Positions 1 to 10,000 are shown, counted from the stretch's first letter. The stretch: 64,000 nucleotides of DNA from an uncultured Nitrospirales bacterium (GCA_958295805.1 OY282373.1:2203001-2267000); one strand, 5' to 3'. Notes: generated from the sequence alone by a model not told the origin. Program-made: numbers and translations.

Positions 1-289
1 TCGCGTCTTCGTCAGCCTCCGCGGACCCTGACGGATGGCCAGGATGTTCCTGATTTTTCTTCGTTTCTCGAAGGGCTTGACGGGCTTCTTCCCCGATTAA
101 ATAGTCCACGTTGCCGCCCAACACTTCTTCAAGGGCCAGGGACGTTTCTTTTGTAAATTTACTCGTGTGTGATCGTTTCGTCCCACGCATGAGCTGTTTC
201 GCACGTTGGGCCGAGACCAGGACCACACGATAGCGTGAATCAAACGTGCCGGATCTCTCGTCCGGCAGCAGTGGAAGGGTATCAATCAT
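1..289 (-). CDS. rpoZ: RNA polymerase omega subunit (partial at left edge)
   Basis: The frame starting with ATG at 289-287 reads about 96 residues without a stop to the window edge, so the 3' end is missing. The conserved omega core is visible: a SRYRVVLVSAQRAKQLM stretch near residues 18-34, then an ALEEVLGG segment and a DYLIGEEAR segment. Omega is the small RNA polymerase subunit that assists beta' folding and core assembly. It lies downstream of gmk on the same strand, separated by about 33 bp; the gmk-rpoZ pairing is common in bacteria and supports the call. The C-terminal tail is rich in Glu, Asp, Ser and Pro and looks disordered. Confidence 0.85.
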   Translation of the reverse strand, partial: MIDTLPLLPDERSGTFDSRYRVVLVSAQRAKQLMRGTKRSHTSKFTKETSLALEEVLGGNVDYLIGEEARQALRETKKNQEHPGHPSGSAEADEDA

Positions 290-322
290 GATGGAAACTC
301 CTTTGCGTGAATTACCAACCGC

Positions 323-964
323 TTATATGGCCATCTCTCTCATCGTCAATGGGTCTCTTGATCCGTCGTCCACAAACCAGTCGTCACTCAATCGACTGGT
401 TTTGATCCGTTCGGCCAGAATGATGGACTCTAATTCCTTCGTCGCCTGCCGGAGGTCCTCGTTCCGAATGAGGTAGTGATACGCTTTGACGTTGGCAATT
501 TCATTTCTGGCTCCTTGGAGACGCCGTTGGATGTCTTCCGGCGTCTCTGCACCCCGTTGAGCAAGCCGGGTTTTGAGAACGTCAAGCGACGGCGGAGCCA
601 CAAACACGAAGACGGCCTTCTGAAATCGCTCCATGATTTGCTTCGCCCCCTGGGTATCGATTTCCAACAACACGTCCAACCCCCTGTCCATGGCCTCCAG
701 CAACGGCCGTTTGGGGGTCCCGTATTGACGGCCGTAGACTTCCGCCCACTCAACAAACGCGTCCTCCCTCACCATGGCGTGAAATTTCTCCTGTTCCACA
801 AACCAATACTCGACGCCGTCTCGCTCGCCGGACCTCGGTTTTCTCGTCGTATAGGAGATCGACAGCGTGGTCCTCGGCACGCGCTCAATCATATTTTTGC
901 ACAGCGTACTTTTCCCCACGCCGGAAGGCCCCGACACAACCACCGATATCCCCTTCCCTCGCAT
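323..964 (-). CDS. gmk: Guanylate kinase
   Basis: Phosphorylates GMP to GDP with ATP in the cytoplasm. The protein begins MRGKGISVVV and has the P-loop SGPSGVGKST near residues 10-19. The GMP-binding SYTTRKPRSGERDGVEY stretch follows, then EIDTQGA and the lid region RRLQGARNEI. The ATG at 964 gives 213 residues, the usual family length, and is preceded by an AGAGGA Shine-Dalgarno about 7 nt upstream. A longer in-frame reading to 1048 would run into the upstream yicC-type gene, so the shorter start is preferred. It sits between the yicC-type gene and rpoZ, probably in one transcription unit. Confidence 0.93.
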   Translation of the reverse strand: MRGKGISVVVSGPSGVGKSTLCKNMIERVPRTTLSISYTTRKPRSGERDGVEYWFVEQEKFHAMVREDAFVEWAEVYGRQYGTPKRPLLEAMDRGLDVLLEIDTQGAKQIMERFQKAVFVFVAPPSLDVLKTRLAQRGAETPEDIQRRLQGARNEIANVKAYHYLIRNEDLRQATKELESIILAERIKTSRLSDDWFVDDGSRDPLTMREMAI

Positions 965-1004
965 CAGATCATCCTCTCCACGCGACTCCGCCTCACGCGG
1001 TGAA

Positions 1005-1883
1005 CTATTCCACATTTTGCACCTGCTCACGAATTTTTTCCAGTTCACTTTTGAGCGTCACGACGTGCGTGGAGATTTCGGCGCTGTTGACCTTGGAGCC
1101 GATCGTATTGACCTCTCGCCCCATCTCCTGCAACAAAAAATCCAACTGCCGTCCGACCGGCTCCCGTTTTTTGACCATGTCGTCAAATTGCGTGACGTGA
1201 CTGTGAAGCCGGGTGAGTTCTTCCGTCACGTCGCACCGGTCCGCCAAGAGGACACATTCCTGGGTGAGTCGCGTCTCGTCACCGTTTGTCGAGCCGGACA
1301 ATTCCTGAACGCGCGCGCGCATCCGGTCCCGGAGCCCTTTCATCACGCGGGGGAACCCGCGCCGGATGGATTGATGAATCCTCCGAACGTGCGTCAACCG
1401 TTTGACAATGTCGCGTTGCAGGATTTTTCCCTCTTTGGACCTCATGCGATCAAGGTCGGCCACCGCGCCCGATACCAGCCGCGTCACCGCCCGACTCACG
1501 TTCCCGTCGTCAAGCGGGAATTCCACCACCCGAAAGATGTCCCGGAACGAGGCCAACAGATCGATGTCGATCCGGCCCTCTACCTGAAAGTCCTTCTGTA
1601 ACGTTTTGAGCGCCTGATAATATTGACGAGCAACGGGACGATCAAGGATAACGTGCGTCCTGCGTTCTTCTCCTCCCGCACAGGTGACGGTCACTTCGAT
1701 TCGCCCTCGCCGACACGTTTGAGCGACGAGCGCCTTGAGACCCTCTTCCCATTCAAACCGCCCTTTGGGCAATCGGGTCACGATCTCCCGAAATCGATGG
1801 TTCACCGATCGGACTTCCGCCACAATGGTCAGCCCTCGATGGGTCCCTTCCCGTTTTCCAAACCCGGTCATGCTTTTCAACAT
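1005..1883 (-). CDS. yicC: YicC family endoribonuclease-like protein
   Basis: A 292-residue protein with the diagnostic YicC N-terminus MLKSMTGFG followed by EVRSVNHRF. The C-terminal DUF1732-type region includes FLLQEMGREVNTIGSK. YicC proteins are reported to be endoribonucleases or RNase adaptors; the exact role here is inferred from the family. The ATG at 1883 gives the usual family length; a longer reading adds ten residues before MLKSMTGFG. The start lies inside the last codons of nth (nth stop at 1877-1879), so the two genes overlap by 7 nt and are probably translationally coupled. gmk follows about 40 bp downstream. Confidence 0.9.
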   Translation of the reverse strand: MLKSMTGFGKREGTHRGLTIVAEVRSVNHRFREIVTRLPKGRFEWEEGLKALVAQTCRRGRIEVTVTCAGGEERRTHVILDRPVARQYYQALKTLQKDFQVEGRIDIDLLASFRDIFRVVEFPLDDGNVSRAVTRLVSGAVADLDRMRSKEGKILQRDIVKRLTHVRRIHQSIRRGFPRVMKGLRDRMRARVQELSGSTNGDETRLTQECVLLADRCDVTEELTRLHSHVTQFDDMVKKREPVGRQLDFLLQEMGREVNTIGSKVNSAEISTHVVTLKSELEKIREQVQNVE

Positions 1884-2530
1884 GGACGCAGACGCTTTCC
1901 TTCCCAGTGACAATCTTCATAAATCACACAGGCCTCACACTTGGGTTTCCGAGCCAGGCACGTGTAGCGGCCATGGAGCAAAATCCTCTGCGAGCCTTCG
2001 GTCCACTCTCGTTCGGGCCAGACGGTTTGCAAGTCAAACTCGATTTTGGTCGGGTCAGTGTGTCGCGTGAGTGCTAATCGACGTGAGACCCGTTTCACGT
2101 GCGTATCAACGACAATCGACGGTACGCCCAAACAGGCGCCTAAGATCACGTTGGCCGTTTTGCGCCCAATGCCCGGCAACGACGTTAAGGCTTCCATGGT
2201 CCTCGGCACTTCTCCGCCGAACCGTTCGACCAAAGCCCGACTGCACTTCACGAGATGTTGCGCCTTGCTCCGATAAAATCCCGTCGGTCTGATGAGTGCT
2301 TCAAGCCGCGGGGGGGAGGCGTCGGCCAATTCCTCGGGTCCCGGATAGGTCTTGAACAAAGCCGGCGTCACGCCGTTCACCCGTTCATCTGTACATTGGG
2401 CCGATAAGATCGTCGCCACCAGCAATTCGAACGGCGTGGTATAGCTGAGTTCCACCGACGCAGTCGGGCTCTGTTTTCTCAAGCGGTTGAGAATCCGACC
2501 GGCACGAGTTTTGGCGGACATTGGCGACAT
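1877..2530 (-). CDS. nth: Endonuclease III (DNA glycosylase/AP lyase)
   Basis: Base excision repair enzyme for oxidised pyrimidines, 217 residues. The helix-hairpin-helix LPGIGRKTANVIL carries the catalytic Lys, and VVDTHVKRVSRRL carries the catalytic Asp. The C-terminal iron-sulfur cluster loop is complete with spacing C-x6-C-x2-C-x5-C (CLARKPKCEACVIYEDC). The start is either MSPMSAK at 2530 or the second Met three residues later. The stop overlaps the yicC-type start by 7 nt. hflX ends 45 bp upstream on the same strand, so these genes may be co-transcribed. Confidence 0.93.
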   Translation of the reverse strand: MSPMSAKTRAGRILNRLRKQSPTASVELSYTTPFELLVATILSAQCTDERVNGVTPALFKTYPGPEELADASPPRLEALIRPTGFYRSKAQHLVKCSRALVERFGGEVPRTMEALTSLPGIGRKTANVILGACLGVPSIVVDTHVKRVSRRLALTRHTDPTKIEFDLQTVWPEREWTEGSQRILLHGRYTCLARKPKCEACVIYEDCHWEGKRLRPC

Positions 2531-2575
2531 ACCGCGTCTTCTCCTGAAAGCCCCTTCATTGACTGTGAAAAATCC

Positions 2576-4264
2576 TCAGGACACCAAGACGGATGAGGAT
2601 TCCGCCCTCCATGCCGCCTCCGCCGCCAACGTGGAACGCCGTCTTGAGCCCAAGGCGTCGGCAATGGCGTATCGAAGCGACTCGACGGTCTCCTGGGACA
2701 CCGCGGAGACACACAGTGCCCCGGAACGTCGAGCCAGAATGGTCACGTCATCCGGCTGCAATCGATCGCATTTATTCATGACCAGCACCCGTGGCACGTG
2801 CGACAACTCCAAGTCACACAACACGGCGTCAACCGTGCGCATGTGTTGCTCCCTGTCCCACGCCGTCGCGTCCACGACCTGCACCAGCAAATCCGCTTGG
2901 CGGAGTTCGTCCAGCGTCGTCCGAAAGGCCTCCAGCAAATCTTGAGGAAGATTCCGAATGAACCCGACGGTGTCGGTCAGGATCACGGTGTGACCCGAGG
3001 GGAGCCGAAGTCGTCGATTGACGGTATCCAAGGTGTCGAACGGCCGATCGTTGGCCGACGCGTGACCATTCGTCAAGGCGTTCAGCAGAGTGGATTTTCC
3101 GGCGTTCGTATAGCCGACGATCGAGACAATCGGCATACCGTGGCGAACCCGTTTGGTCCGTTGCTGTTCTCGTTGAGCCCCCACGTGTTTCAGTTCCCGC
3201 TCGAGATGATGAATCCGATCGCGGGCCCGTCTCAGATCGGTCTCCAGCTTGGTTTCGCCGGGGCCTCGTGCGCCGATGCCGCCGCCTAAACGGGAAAACG
3301 CCGTGCCGGACTGAGCCAGCCGGGGCAACAGATATTTGAGTTGCGCGAGTTCCACTTGAATTTTCCCCGCACAGGAATGTGCCCGTCGGGCGAACACGTC
3401 GAGAATCAACTGCGTGCGATCAATGACCTTCATGTCCGTCATCTCGGACAACGAACGAATGTGGGTCGGGGTCAAGTCTCGATCAAACATCAACAGATCC
3501 GCCCCGCTTTGCAGGGCTTGGATAATCACTTCGGTCATCTTCCCCATGCCCAACACGTACTTCGGATTGACGTGCCGCAATCGTTGCACCACGGTCCCGA
3601 GGACCTGAATCCCCTGCGACGTCGCTAATTCTCTGCATTCCAGCAGTCGTTCTTCCTGATCCGCCGGACTCCCCTCCAGGCCGCTGACCAGCAAGGCGCT
3701 GGGGGTGCCGTCCGTTCGGCGAAGCGCAGGCGTGGCTTTGGAAATCTCCGCTTCAAGCGAAAGCACGAATTGATCGCACCGGCATTGAAACGTCTGAAAA
3801 CTTTGCGGAGCCCATTCTTCATACGCCTTGCCTTGCGGATTAGGCGGCAGCAGATGGGCTAACGCGAGAGAAACCGGTTCGCCCCGTTCTCCCACGCCAA
3901 GCACCGCCATTAAATCCAGACGAAGCATGGCCAGATCAGTGAGGTCGTCTTTGGTCAACGGCTGATTGTGAAGGTGCGTATGGACGAATCGAACGCCGCG
4001 CAATAACCGCGACCCCGACCGACTCCGCGCCAGCAGCGGAATCACCAATTGCCGGTCCGTCCCGATGACGACGGACTCAACGATCCCTCGACGATTAATC
4101 AACAGCCCCATTTGCCGACGAATTTCATGAGACAGTTCCGTACAGGAACGGGCCAACTCGGGAGAAATGACCGCGTCAACCGGGACGCGCCGGCGATACA
4201 ACCGTTCCAGCCGAGTGATCTGATTTGGTTTCAAGCCGGTCACATGTCCAAGAACCTGTGGCAT
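2576..4264 (-). CDS. hflX: GTPase HflX, long N-terminal form
   Basis: Ribosome-associated GTPase (known to split stalled ribosomes under stress in studied bacteria). At 562 residues it is well over 100 residues longer than E. coli HflX because of an N-terminal extension of about 170 residues. The HflX core shows ALQSGADLLMFDRDLTPT, then the glycine-rich GGGIGARGPGETKLE, then a G domain with G1 GYTNAGKST, G3 DTVGF and G4 NKCD. The start ATG at 4264 lies 27 bp after the tsaD stop. The extension begins MPQVLGHVTGLKPNQ; similar long forms exist in other phyla, so it is probably genuine rather than a mis-set start. Confidence 0.9.
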   Translation of the reverse strand: MPQVLGHVTGLKPNQITRLERLYRRRVPVDAVISPELARSCTELSHEIRRQMGLLINRRGIVESVVIGTDRQLVIPLLARSRSGSRLLRGVRFVHTHLHNQPLTKDDLTDLAMLRLDLMAVLGVGERGEPVSLALAHLLPPNPQGKAYEEWAPQSFQTFQCRCDQFVLSLEAEISKATPALRRTDGTPSALLVSGLEGSPADQEERLLECRELATSQGIQVLGTVVQRLRHVNPKYVLGMGKMTEVIIQALQSGADLLMFDRDLTPTHIRSLSEMTDMKVIDRTQLILDVFARRAHSCAGKIQVELAQLKYLLPRLAQSGTAFSRLGGGIGARGPGETKLETDLRRARDRIHHLERELKHVGAQREQQRTKRVRHGMPIVSIVGYTNAGKSTLLNALTNGHASANDRPFDTLDTVNRRLRLPSGHTVILTDTVGFIRNLPQDLLEAFRTTLDELRQADLLVQVVDATAWDREQHMRTVDAVLCDLELSHVPRVLVMNKCDRLQPDDVTILARRSGALCVSAVSQETVESLRYAIADALGSRRRSTLAAEAAWRAESSSVLVS

Positions 4265-4290
4265 AGAAGAGCCGTCTCTCTCCGACCGAC

Positions 4291-5385
4291 TTAATTCCTC
4301 ACGCCGGAACGCTGGCCCGGGGGAACGGACTCCAGCCCCAGACTTGGCTGCGCGTCAACGTCCCACGACGACCACCGTTGACGGTGATGGGCCCACCATC
4401 CGGCAAGAGCGATCATTGCGGCGTTATCCGTGCAAAAATCCACGCGCGGCAACGCCAGACGAACGCCTTCCTTTTCCGATCGAGATCGTAACACGGCTCG
4501 CAAGCGAGAATTCGCGGAAACCCCGCCGACCACGGCCAGGCCTGATACGTGACAACGCCGAACCGCCCGAAACGATTTTTCGACCAGCACGTCCACAATG
4601 GCTTCCTGGTACCCCGCGGCAACGTGCGCGAGAGCAGGCAGAGCCTTTCCTTGTCGTTGCTGATCCCGTAAATAGTACAACAATGCGGTTTTCAGTCCGC
4701 TGAAACTGAAGTGGAATCCTTCTCGATTCAAATACGGGCGCGGGAACCGGACGACCGATGGATCGCCGGATTGCGCCAAGCGATCCAATGCCGGGCCACC
4801 CGGGTAGGGCAACCCGAGCATCTTGGCCCCTTTGTCAAAGGCTTCCCCCGCGGCATCATCAAGAGTCCTGCCCAACAGTTCATACTCTCCACGTTCGTGT
4901 ATGAGGTACAAATGCGTATGTCCCCCGGAAACCACCAGCGCAATACAGGGCGTCACGAAATCCGGTTCTTCCAACCACGCAGACGCGATGTGGCCTTCCA
5001 AATGATGGACGCCGATGCACGGAACGCCTAAGGCATACGCAAGGGCTTTGCCGAAACTGACCCCGACGACCAGTGCGCCGGCAAGTCCCGGACCGCGCGT
5101 GACCGCGATCACTTGAACGTCGGCCCAAGCGAGACCGGCCAGCTCAAGCGCGGCGTGCGTCACCTCTTCAATCGTCTCAACGTGCTTTCTCGATGCCAGT
5201 TCCGGGACCACGCCGCCGAACCGTCCATGCACCTCGTGTTGGGAAGCGACGACGTTCGACAACACACGGCCTTGGAGGGACAACGCCGCGGCAGCCGTTT
5301 CATCGCACGAGGTTTCAATACCCAGAAGACTCGGGGTCCGTGAGACCGCTGGATGACCGGATGGGCCTAAGCCGTTTTGACTCAT
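4291..5385 (-). CDS. tsaD: tRNA N6-adenosine threonylcarbamoyltransferase
   Basis: Catalyses the last step of t6A37 tRNA modification with TsaB and TsaE. Visible motifs are LLGIETSCDET near the N-terminus, the metal-binding HHLEGHIASAW, and VVSGGHTHLYL. The frame is open to 5427, but the first 14 codons of that reading overlap a hairpin that looks like the clpC terminator. ATG at 5385 (MSQNGLG) gives 364 residues, closer to the usual family length, and is preferred. hflX follows 27 bp downstream on the same strand. Confidence 0.92.
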   Translation of the reverse strand: MSQNGLGPSGHPAVSRTPSLLGIETSCDETAAAALSLQGRVLSNVVASQHEVHGRFGGVVPELASRKHVETIEEVTHAALELAGLAWADVQVIAVTRGPGLAGALVVGVSFGKALAYALGVPCIGVHHLEGHIASAWLEEPDFVTPCIALVVSGGHTHLYLIHERGEYELLGRTLDDAAGEAFDKGAKMLGLPYPGGPALDRLAQSGDPSVVRFPRPYLNREGFHFSFSGLKTALLYYLRDQQRQGKALPALAHVAAGYQEAIVDVLVEKSFRAVRRCHVSGLAVVGGVSANSRLRAVLRSRSEKEGVRLALPRVDFCTDNAAMIALAGWWAHHRQRWSSWDVDAQPSLGLESVPPGQRSGVRN

Positions 5386-5404
5386 CACCGTCGGAAGGTC
5401 GGCA

Positions 5405-5450
5405 TAAAAAACAACGACTCCCGCCACGTGACGTAACGAGAGTCGTTTAT
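5405..5450 (-). terminator. Probable Rho-independent terminator of clpC
   Basis: Read on the minus strand, an AACGACTCTCG arm, a short loop and a CGGGAGTCGTT arm are followed by GTTTTTT. This is a stem with a U-run about 65 nt after the clpC stop codon. It overlaps the extreme 5' end of the longest tsaD reading, which argues for the shorter tsaD start. Confidence 0.65.
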
Positions 5451-5514
5451 GAATGGAAGGAAAACAATCTGCAACGAACCGTTGTCTGACGATCCACGAG
5501 GCGTCACCGAACGG

Positions 5515-7944
5515 CTATACGCCCGCCATCGCCTCCTCTTCAACAAAAATCGGAGCGTTCTCCCGCAGCACGACTTTCAGTTTCCTGGCTTCCTTAAATC
5601 GCCCCTTGATGAGTTCCTCGGACAAGGGATCGCCCAGGAGCTTTTGTATGGTGCGCCGCATGGGTCTCGCCCCATATTTCGGTTGATATCCTTCATCAAT
5701 CAACCATTGCTTCACGTCCTCGCCGATGACCAATTCAATGTCACGTTCAGCCAATCGATCGTTCAACTCCCGAATCAGAATATCAACGATGTTCAACAGA
5801 TGCACTTTTTCCAAGGGATGGAAGACCACGTACTCATCGATTCGATTCAAAAATTCCGGGCTGAAGTTGCGTTTCAATTCTTCCACGACGTCGGCCTTCA
5901 TTCGCGCATGGCTGTCGACCTCTTCCGTTTTTTGGAATCCCAAGGACACGCCCTTTTGAATAAGCTTGGTGCCCAAATTGGACGTCATCACAAGCAGGGT
6001 GTTTTTGAAATCCACTTTCCGGCCCAGACTGTCCGTCAAGATCCCTTCATCCAGAACCTGTAAGAGGACGTTGAAAATATCGGGATGGGCTTTTTCGATT
6101 TCATCGAATAAGACCACGGAGTAGGGACGACGCCGCACCTTCTCGGTCAACTGGCCGCCTTCCTCATACCCGACGTAGCCCGGAGGCGCTCCAAACAATC
6201 GGGAACTTGTAAACTTTTCCTGGTACTCGGACATGTCGATTCGGATTAAGGCATCTTCGGTGTTGAATAAAAATTCCGCCAAGGCACGCGCCAGTTCGGT
6301 TTTCCCGACGCCGGTCGGACCTAAGAAAATAAAGGAGCCAATCGGTTTGCGGGTATCCTTGAGTCCGACCCGCGATCGCCGAATAGCCCGACACACGGCC
6401 GAAATCGCTTCTTCCTGTCCCACGATCCGTTTGTGAAGGAAGTCTTCCATGTGAAGCAGTTTTTCCGATTCTTCTTCTTCGAGTTTGAACAGCGGAATGC
6501 CCGTGATCTTGGACACCACGAAGCTGACTTCTTCGGCCCCGATCACGGGCTTGTGCTGTTCCTGGTTCTTTTTCCAATCACGTTTGGCATCTTCCAACAG
6601 TTTGCGAAGGCGCTCTTCTTCTTCACGATATTTCACGGCTTCTTCAAAATTCTGTAAGCCGATGGTGACTTCCTTGTCGCGAGCCACGCGCTTGAGTTCC
6701 TGTTCCAATGACTTCAATTCAGGAGGCAGGGCATAGGATTGCAACTTTGCCCGCGAACCGGTTTCATCAATCAAATCAATCGCCTTATCGGGAAGGAAAC
6801 GATCGGTGATGTAGCGATCCGTCAACTTGACGGCTTCAACCACCGCGTCATCGCTGATCTCCACGCCGTGATGCTCTTCATAGCGATCCCGCAATCCCTG
6901 AATAATCTTAATGGTCTCTTCAACGGAAGGCGGGTTCACGTAAATCGGTTGAAACCGGCGCTTCAAGGCACCGTCTTTTTCAATGTACTTACGATATTCA
7001 TCAAGGGTCGTCGCCCCGATGCACTGAATTTCGCCGCGAGACAACGCCGGCTTGAGCATGTTGGCGGCATCAATCGACCCTTCGGCCGCGCCGGCCCCGA
7101 CCAAGGTGTGCAACTCATCAATGAACAGAATCACGTTGCCGGACTGGGCAATTTCTTTCATCACCACCTTGAGTCGTTCTTCAAATTGCCCGCGGTACTT
7201 CGTGCCGGCCACGAGCGACCCCAGATCCAGGGCAATCACCCGTCGGTTCAATAAATTATCAGGGACGTCCATGGAAACGATTCGCTGGGCCAACCCTTCG
7301 ACAATCGCGGTTTTTCCGACGCCCGATTCGCCGATCAAAGCAGGGTTGTTTTTTGAGCGACGGCTCAAAATCTGAAGGACGCGTTCGATTTCATCGCCAC
7401 GGCCGATGACCGGATCCAACATGGATTCCTGTGCCAATTGCGTGAGGTCTCTTCCAAATTCCTCAAGGGCGGGCGTGCTGCTTTTTTTGTCACGCTCCCG
7501 CGTCCCCGATTTCCGCAGGAAGGTCACGGTCAATTGACGAGCCGTGAGCAGATTCCCTCCTAAACTGCGAAGAACCTTGCCGCCGACCCCTTCTTCTTCG
7601 CGCAACAATCCCAACAGGAGGTGTTCGCTGCCGATGTGATTATGTCCGAGCAACCGCGCCTCTTCGACGCCGTATTCAATCACTTTTTTCACGCGAGGGC
7701 TGAATGGAATTTCCCCAAAGGTCACGGTCGTGCCACCGCCGGGTAAATTGCGTTCAACCTCTAACCGAATCTGCTCGGGTGAGAGGCCCATTTTCTTGAT
7801 AATCATCAGGGCAATGCCGTCCGACTCGCGGAGAATGGCCAGCACCAGATGTTCCGTCCCAAGATAGTCGTTTTGATGGCGTTCAGCCTCTTCGCGGGCC
7901 AGGATAATGATCTTACGCCCTCTATCCGTGAATCGCTCGAACAT
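5515..7944 (-). CDS. clpC: AAA+ protease unfoldase ClpC
   Basis: ATP-dependent unfoldase that feeds substrates to ClpP, 809 residues, normal ClpC length. The N-terminal double Clp-N repeat begins [20 protein letters not shown]. The first AAA+ module has Walker [13 protein letters not shown]-like linker ([16 protein letters not shown]) marks ClpC rather than ClpA or ClpB. The second AAA+ module has GPTGVGKT and [11 protein letters not shown] strong GAAGGAGGGG Shine-Dalgarno precedes the ATG. No CtsR or McsA/B genes are adjacent. It is divergent from nadK. Confidence 0.95.
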   Translation of the reverse strand: MFERFTDRGRKIIILAREEAERHQNDYLGTEHLVLAILRESDGIALMIIKKMGLSPEQIRLEVERNLPGGGTTVTFGEIPFSPRVKKVIEYGVEEARLLGHNHIGSEHLLLGLLREEEGVGGKVLRSLGGNLLTARQLTVTFLRKSGTRERDKKSSTPALEEFGRDLTQLAQESMLDPVIGRGDEIERVLQILSRRSKNNPALIGESGVGKTAIVEGLAQRIVSMDVPDNLLNRRVIALDLGSLVAGTKYRGQFEERLKVVMKEIAQSGNVILFIDELHTLVGAGAAEGSIDAANMLKPALSRGEIQCIGATTLDEYRKYIEKDGALKRRFQPIYVNPPSVEETIKIIQGLRDRYEEHHGVEISDDAVVEAVKLTDRYITDRFLPDKAIDLIDETGSRAKLQSYALPPELKSLEQELKRVARDKEVTIGLQNFEEAVKYREEEERLRKLLEDAKRDWKKNQEQHKPVIGAEEVSFVVSKITGIPLFKLEEEESEKLLHMEDFLHKRIVGQEEAISAVCRAIRRSRVGLKDTRKPIGSFIFLGPTGVGKTELARALAEFLFNTEDALIRIDMSEYQEKFTSSRLFGAPPGYVGYEEGGQLTEKVRRRPYSVVLFDEIEKAHPDIFNVLLQVLDEGILTDSLGRKVDFKNTLLVMTSNLGTKLIQKGVSLGFQKTEEVDSHARMKADVVEELKRNFSPEFLNRIDEYVVFHPLEKVHLLNIVDILIRELNDRLAERDIELVIGEDVKQWLIDEGYQPKYGARPMRRTIQKLLGDPLSEELIKGRFKEARKLKVVLRENAPIFVEEEAMAGV

Positions 7945-8234
7945 GTTCCCCTCCTTCAGGGTAACCGGGAGATGACTCCATTGTCGTTAGGCAAATCCCG
8001 CAAGCACGTGGACGGTAGTCTATCGATCCAATCAGAAGACTGTCAAGGCAGGACCGCGTGACGCGGACGAAGCGTTCCGGCGTTCACGCGTCGGCAAGAG
8101 ATCGTGAATCTCTGCGCGTTTCATCATTGACTCAAGCCGGGGGCGGCGATACAATTTTTTCCATTCCCATCGCCAAACGTCTACGCCGTTTCGCAATCAG
8201 CCTTGGTTGAACTTCGTCAATTCATGAGGCGACC
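7945..8234. promoter_or_regulatory. Divergent clpC/nadK intergenic region
   Basis: About 290 bp with no convincing ORF lie between the divergent clpC and nadK start codons, so promoters for both are expected here. No CIRCE or CtsR-type operator is obvious by eye. The clpC ribosome-binding site (GAAGGAGGGG, minus strand) is at 7949-7960. Confidence 0.5.
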
Positions 8235-9086
8235 TTGACGATCATCGGCATTTTAACCAAGCCAACCTTTCCCCAGATTACGTCCATCCTTGAGGAGTTG
8301 ACTGACTGGCTCCGTAAGAAACAGAAAACGGTCCTCGTTGGTTCATGTTCCAAAAAAGATTCTCCTGAAGGCCTGCAAGCGATTGATGACCACATTGCCG
8401 CTCAGACGGAACTCGTCCTCGTCCTTGGCGGGGACGGGACGATGTTACGGGCAGCCCGACTGGTCGAAAAACGATCCGTCCCGATCTTAGGGGTCAATCT
8501 AGGCAGCCTCGGGTTTCTGACGGAAACAACGCTGGACAAGATGTACGACTCCCTGGAAAAAGTGTTTGCCCAAGAATTCTATTTGGACGGCCGACTCCGA
8601 CTCCAGGCCCATCTCCGGCATCACGCCGGCGAACGCCATGAAGGAACGGCGCTGAACGACGTGGTGATCAGCAAAGGCACCTTGGGGCGGATGATCAACA
8701 CCAACATTCAGGTGGATAAACGATTCGTGACGAGTCTTCGGGGAGACGGCCTGATTATCTCCTCCCCGACCGGGTCCACCGCGTATTCAATGTCCGCGGG
8801 TGGTCCGATTGTCGATCCGGCTTTGGAAACGTTGGTGCTCACGCCAATCAGTCCGCACACGCTGACCCATCGGCCCCTTCTTGTCCCAAGCCAAGTGGTC
8901 CTGGAAATTCAACTGACCAGCAGGGAGGGCGGCACCGTGACGTTTGACGGCCAAACCGGGATTCCCATGGAGCATGACAATATCGTTACCATCAGCGCCT
9001 CACCCCATCGAACCCGCCTGGTCCGCTTCCCCGACCGGACTCATTACGACGTCTTACGGAATACACTCAAATGGGGAGACGGATGA
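8235..9086 (+). CDS. nadK: NAD kinase
   Basis: Phosphorylates NAD to NADP. The 283-residue protein shows the signature VLVLGGDGTMLRAAR near residue 73. LGVNLGSLGFLTE follows, then the NE/D-type ALNDVVISKG stretch and the GDGLIISSPTGSTAYSMSAGGP motif. The start is TTG at 8235 with GAGG six bases upstream; no in-frame ATG fits better before the conserved IIGILTKP strand. It is convergent with the small ORF at 9102-9470, with only about 15 bp between stops. Confidence 0.94.
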   Translation: MTIIGILTKPTFPQITSILEELTDWLRKKQKTVLVGSCSKKDSPEGLQAIDDHIAAQTELVLVLGGDGTMLRAARLVEKRSVPILGVNLGSLGFLTETTLDKMYDSLEKVFAQEFYLDGRLRLQAHLRHHAGERHEGTALNDVVISKGTLGRMINTNIQVDKRFVTSLRGDGLIISSPTGSTAYSMSAGGPIVDPALETLVLTPISPHTLTHRPLLVPSQVVLEIQLTSREGGTVTFDGQTGIPMEHDNIVTISASPHRTRLVRFPDRTHYDVLRNTLKWGDG

Positions 9087-9101
9087 CCACCATCCGGCGG
9101 A

Positions 9102-9470
9102 TCACGGATGGCACTCATGACACTCGGTCCGTTCGTGCTCCGCGCGAAATTCATCCGACGTTAACGGAAACGTCTGATGGCACAGCGCACATTGACGGAT
9201 CTCAAAAAACGCTTCTCCATCTTCATGAATCTCGCACGGCAGCAACAGATCAAGCGGATCATAGCCCAGGGTTTTTCCATCGGGAAACTTCACGACCGCC
9301 AACCGGACGTTGAAATGTTGAAAGACACCTTCTTTGCCCTTGCGGTCGTCACCGTGCCCGACCACGCAAACGGGTTGGCCGGGCTTGCGGACCCGAAGGT
9401 CTTTCAACGTTCGATGGGAATCCGCGGCCACTTCAAATTGAGTCGCGTCTGGAGCGAGTGGGGGCGCCAT
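9102..9470 (-). CDS. Small cysteine-containing protein, unknown function
   Basis: The frame reads to 9542, but Met at 9470 (MAPPLAPD) is a sensible start and gives 122 residues. The C-terminus carries two CxxCH motifs, CALCH and CHECH, about 20 residues apart. No signal peptide is seen, so despite the haem-c-like pattern a zinc-binding knuckle is more likely than a cytochrome. The middle part reads as a small beta-rich domain (QPVCVVGHGDDRKGKEGVF). It is convergent with nadK and divergent from the ArsC-like gene. No family recognised. Confidence 0.6.
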   Translation of the reverse strand: MAPPLAPDATQFEVAADSHRTLKDLRVRKPGQPVCVVGHGDDRKGKEGVFQHFNVRLAVVKFPDGKTLGYDPLDLLLPCEIHEDGEAFFEIRQCALCHQTFPLTSDEFRAEHERTECHECHP

Positions 9471-9589
9471 AACCGTTTTCTCGTTGCTTTGCACGCGATG
9501 GATGAGAACGATGCCGTCCCCTTCAGCTTGTAACACGCACAAAAAACATCGTCAAGAAACCGTGGATGTTTCTGGACAAGGAGCAAATC

Positions 9590-9940
9590 ATGGCCCACGT
9601 GACCATCTATCAAAAGCCAACGTGTTCGACGTGTCGAAAGGTCATCAAGCTGGTCAAGGAGAGCGGCCAGCCCTTTTCGGCCGTCAATTATTACGAGACG
9701 CCGTTGACCGAAACAAAACTCAAAGCTTTACTCAAGAAAGCCGGCCTGACGGCCAAAGACGTGATGCGCACCAAGGAAGAGATATATCAAACCTTGGACT
9801 TGTCCAACGCCGACAAGTCTGAAGACGAATTGATCGGGCTCATCGTCAAACATCCCGACCTTCTACAACGCCCGTTGGTTGAAAAAGGCGAAACCGTGAT
9901 TCTGGCCCGTCCGCCGGAAACGGTAGAAACACTCCTTTAG
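9590..9940 (+). CDS. ArsC/Spx-family thioredoxin-fold protein
   Basis: A 116-residue protein with the family N-terminus VTIYQKPTCSTCRKVI, which includes a CxxC. The middle shows KALLKKAG and VMRTKEE, and RPLVEKGE is the conserved cis-Pro region near residue 95. The family contains glutaredoxin-dependent arsenate reductases and uncharacterised YffB-type reductases; the sequence does not settle which. The start MAHVTIYQ at 9590 has AAGGAGC upstream and fits better than the in-frame Met eight codons earlier. No arsenic operon genes are nearby. It is convergent with the J-domain gene. Confidence 0.75.
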   Translation: MAHVTIYQKPTCSTCRKVIKLVKESGQPFSAVNYYETPLTETKLKALLKKAGLTAKDVMRTKEEIYQTLDLSNADKSEDELIGLIVKHPDLLQRPLVEKGETVILARPPETVETLL

Positions 9941-10000
9941 ACTCCTCTCCAGCCTTGGAGACAAGGCCGTGCAAGGGGCATTTCCGATGGTCCCGCCGTC

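Noticed and set aside
323-1048. Longer 241-residue guanylate kinase start
   Set aside because: It would overlap the yicC-type gene and lacks the ribosome-binding site seen before ATG 964; the shorter form has the normal family length.
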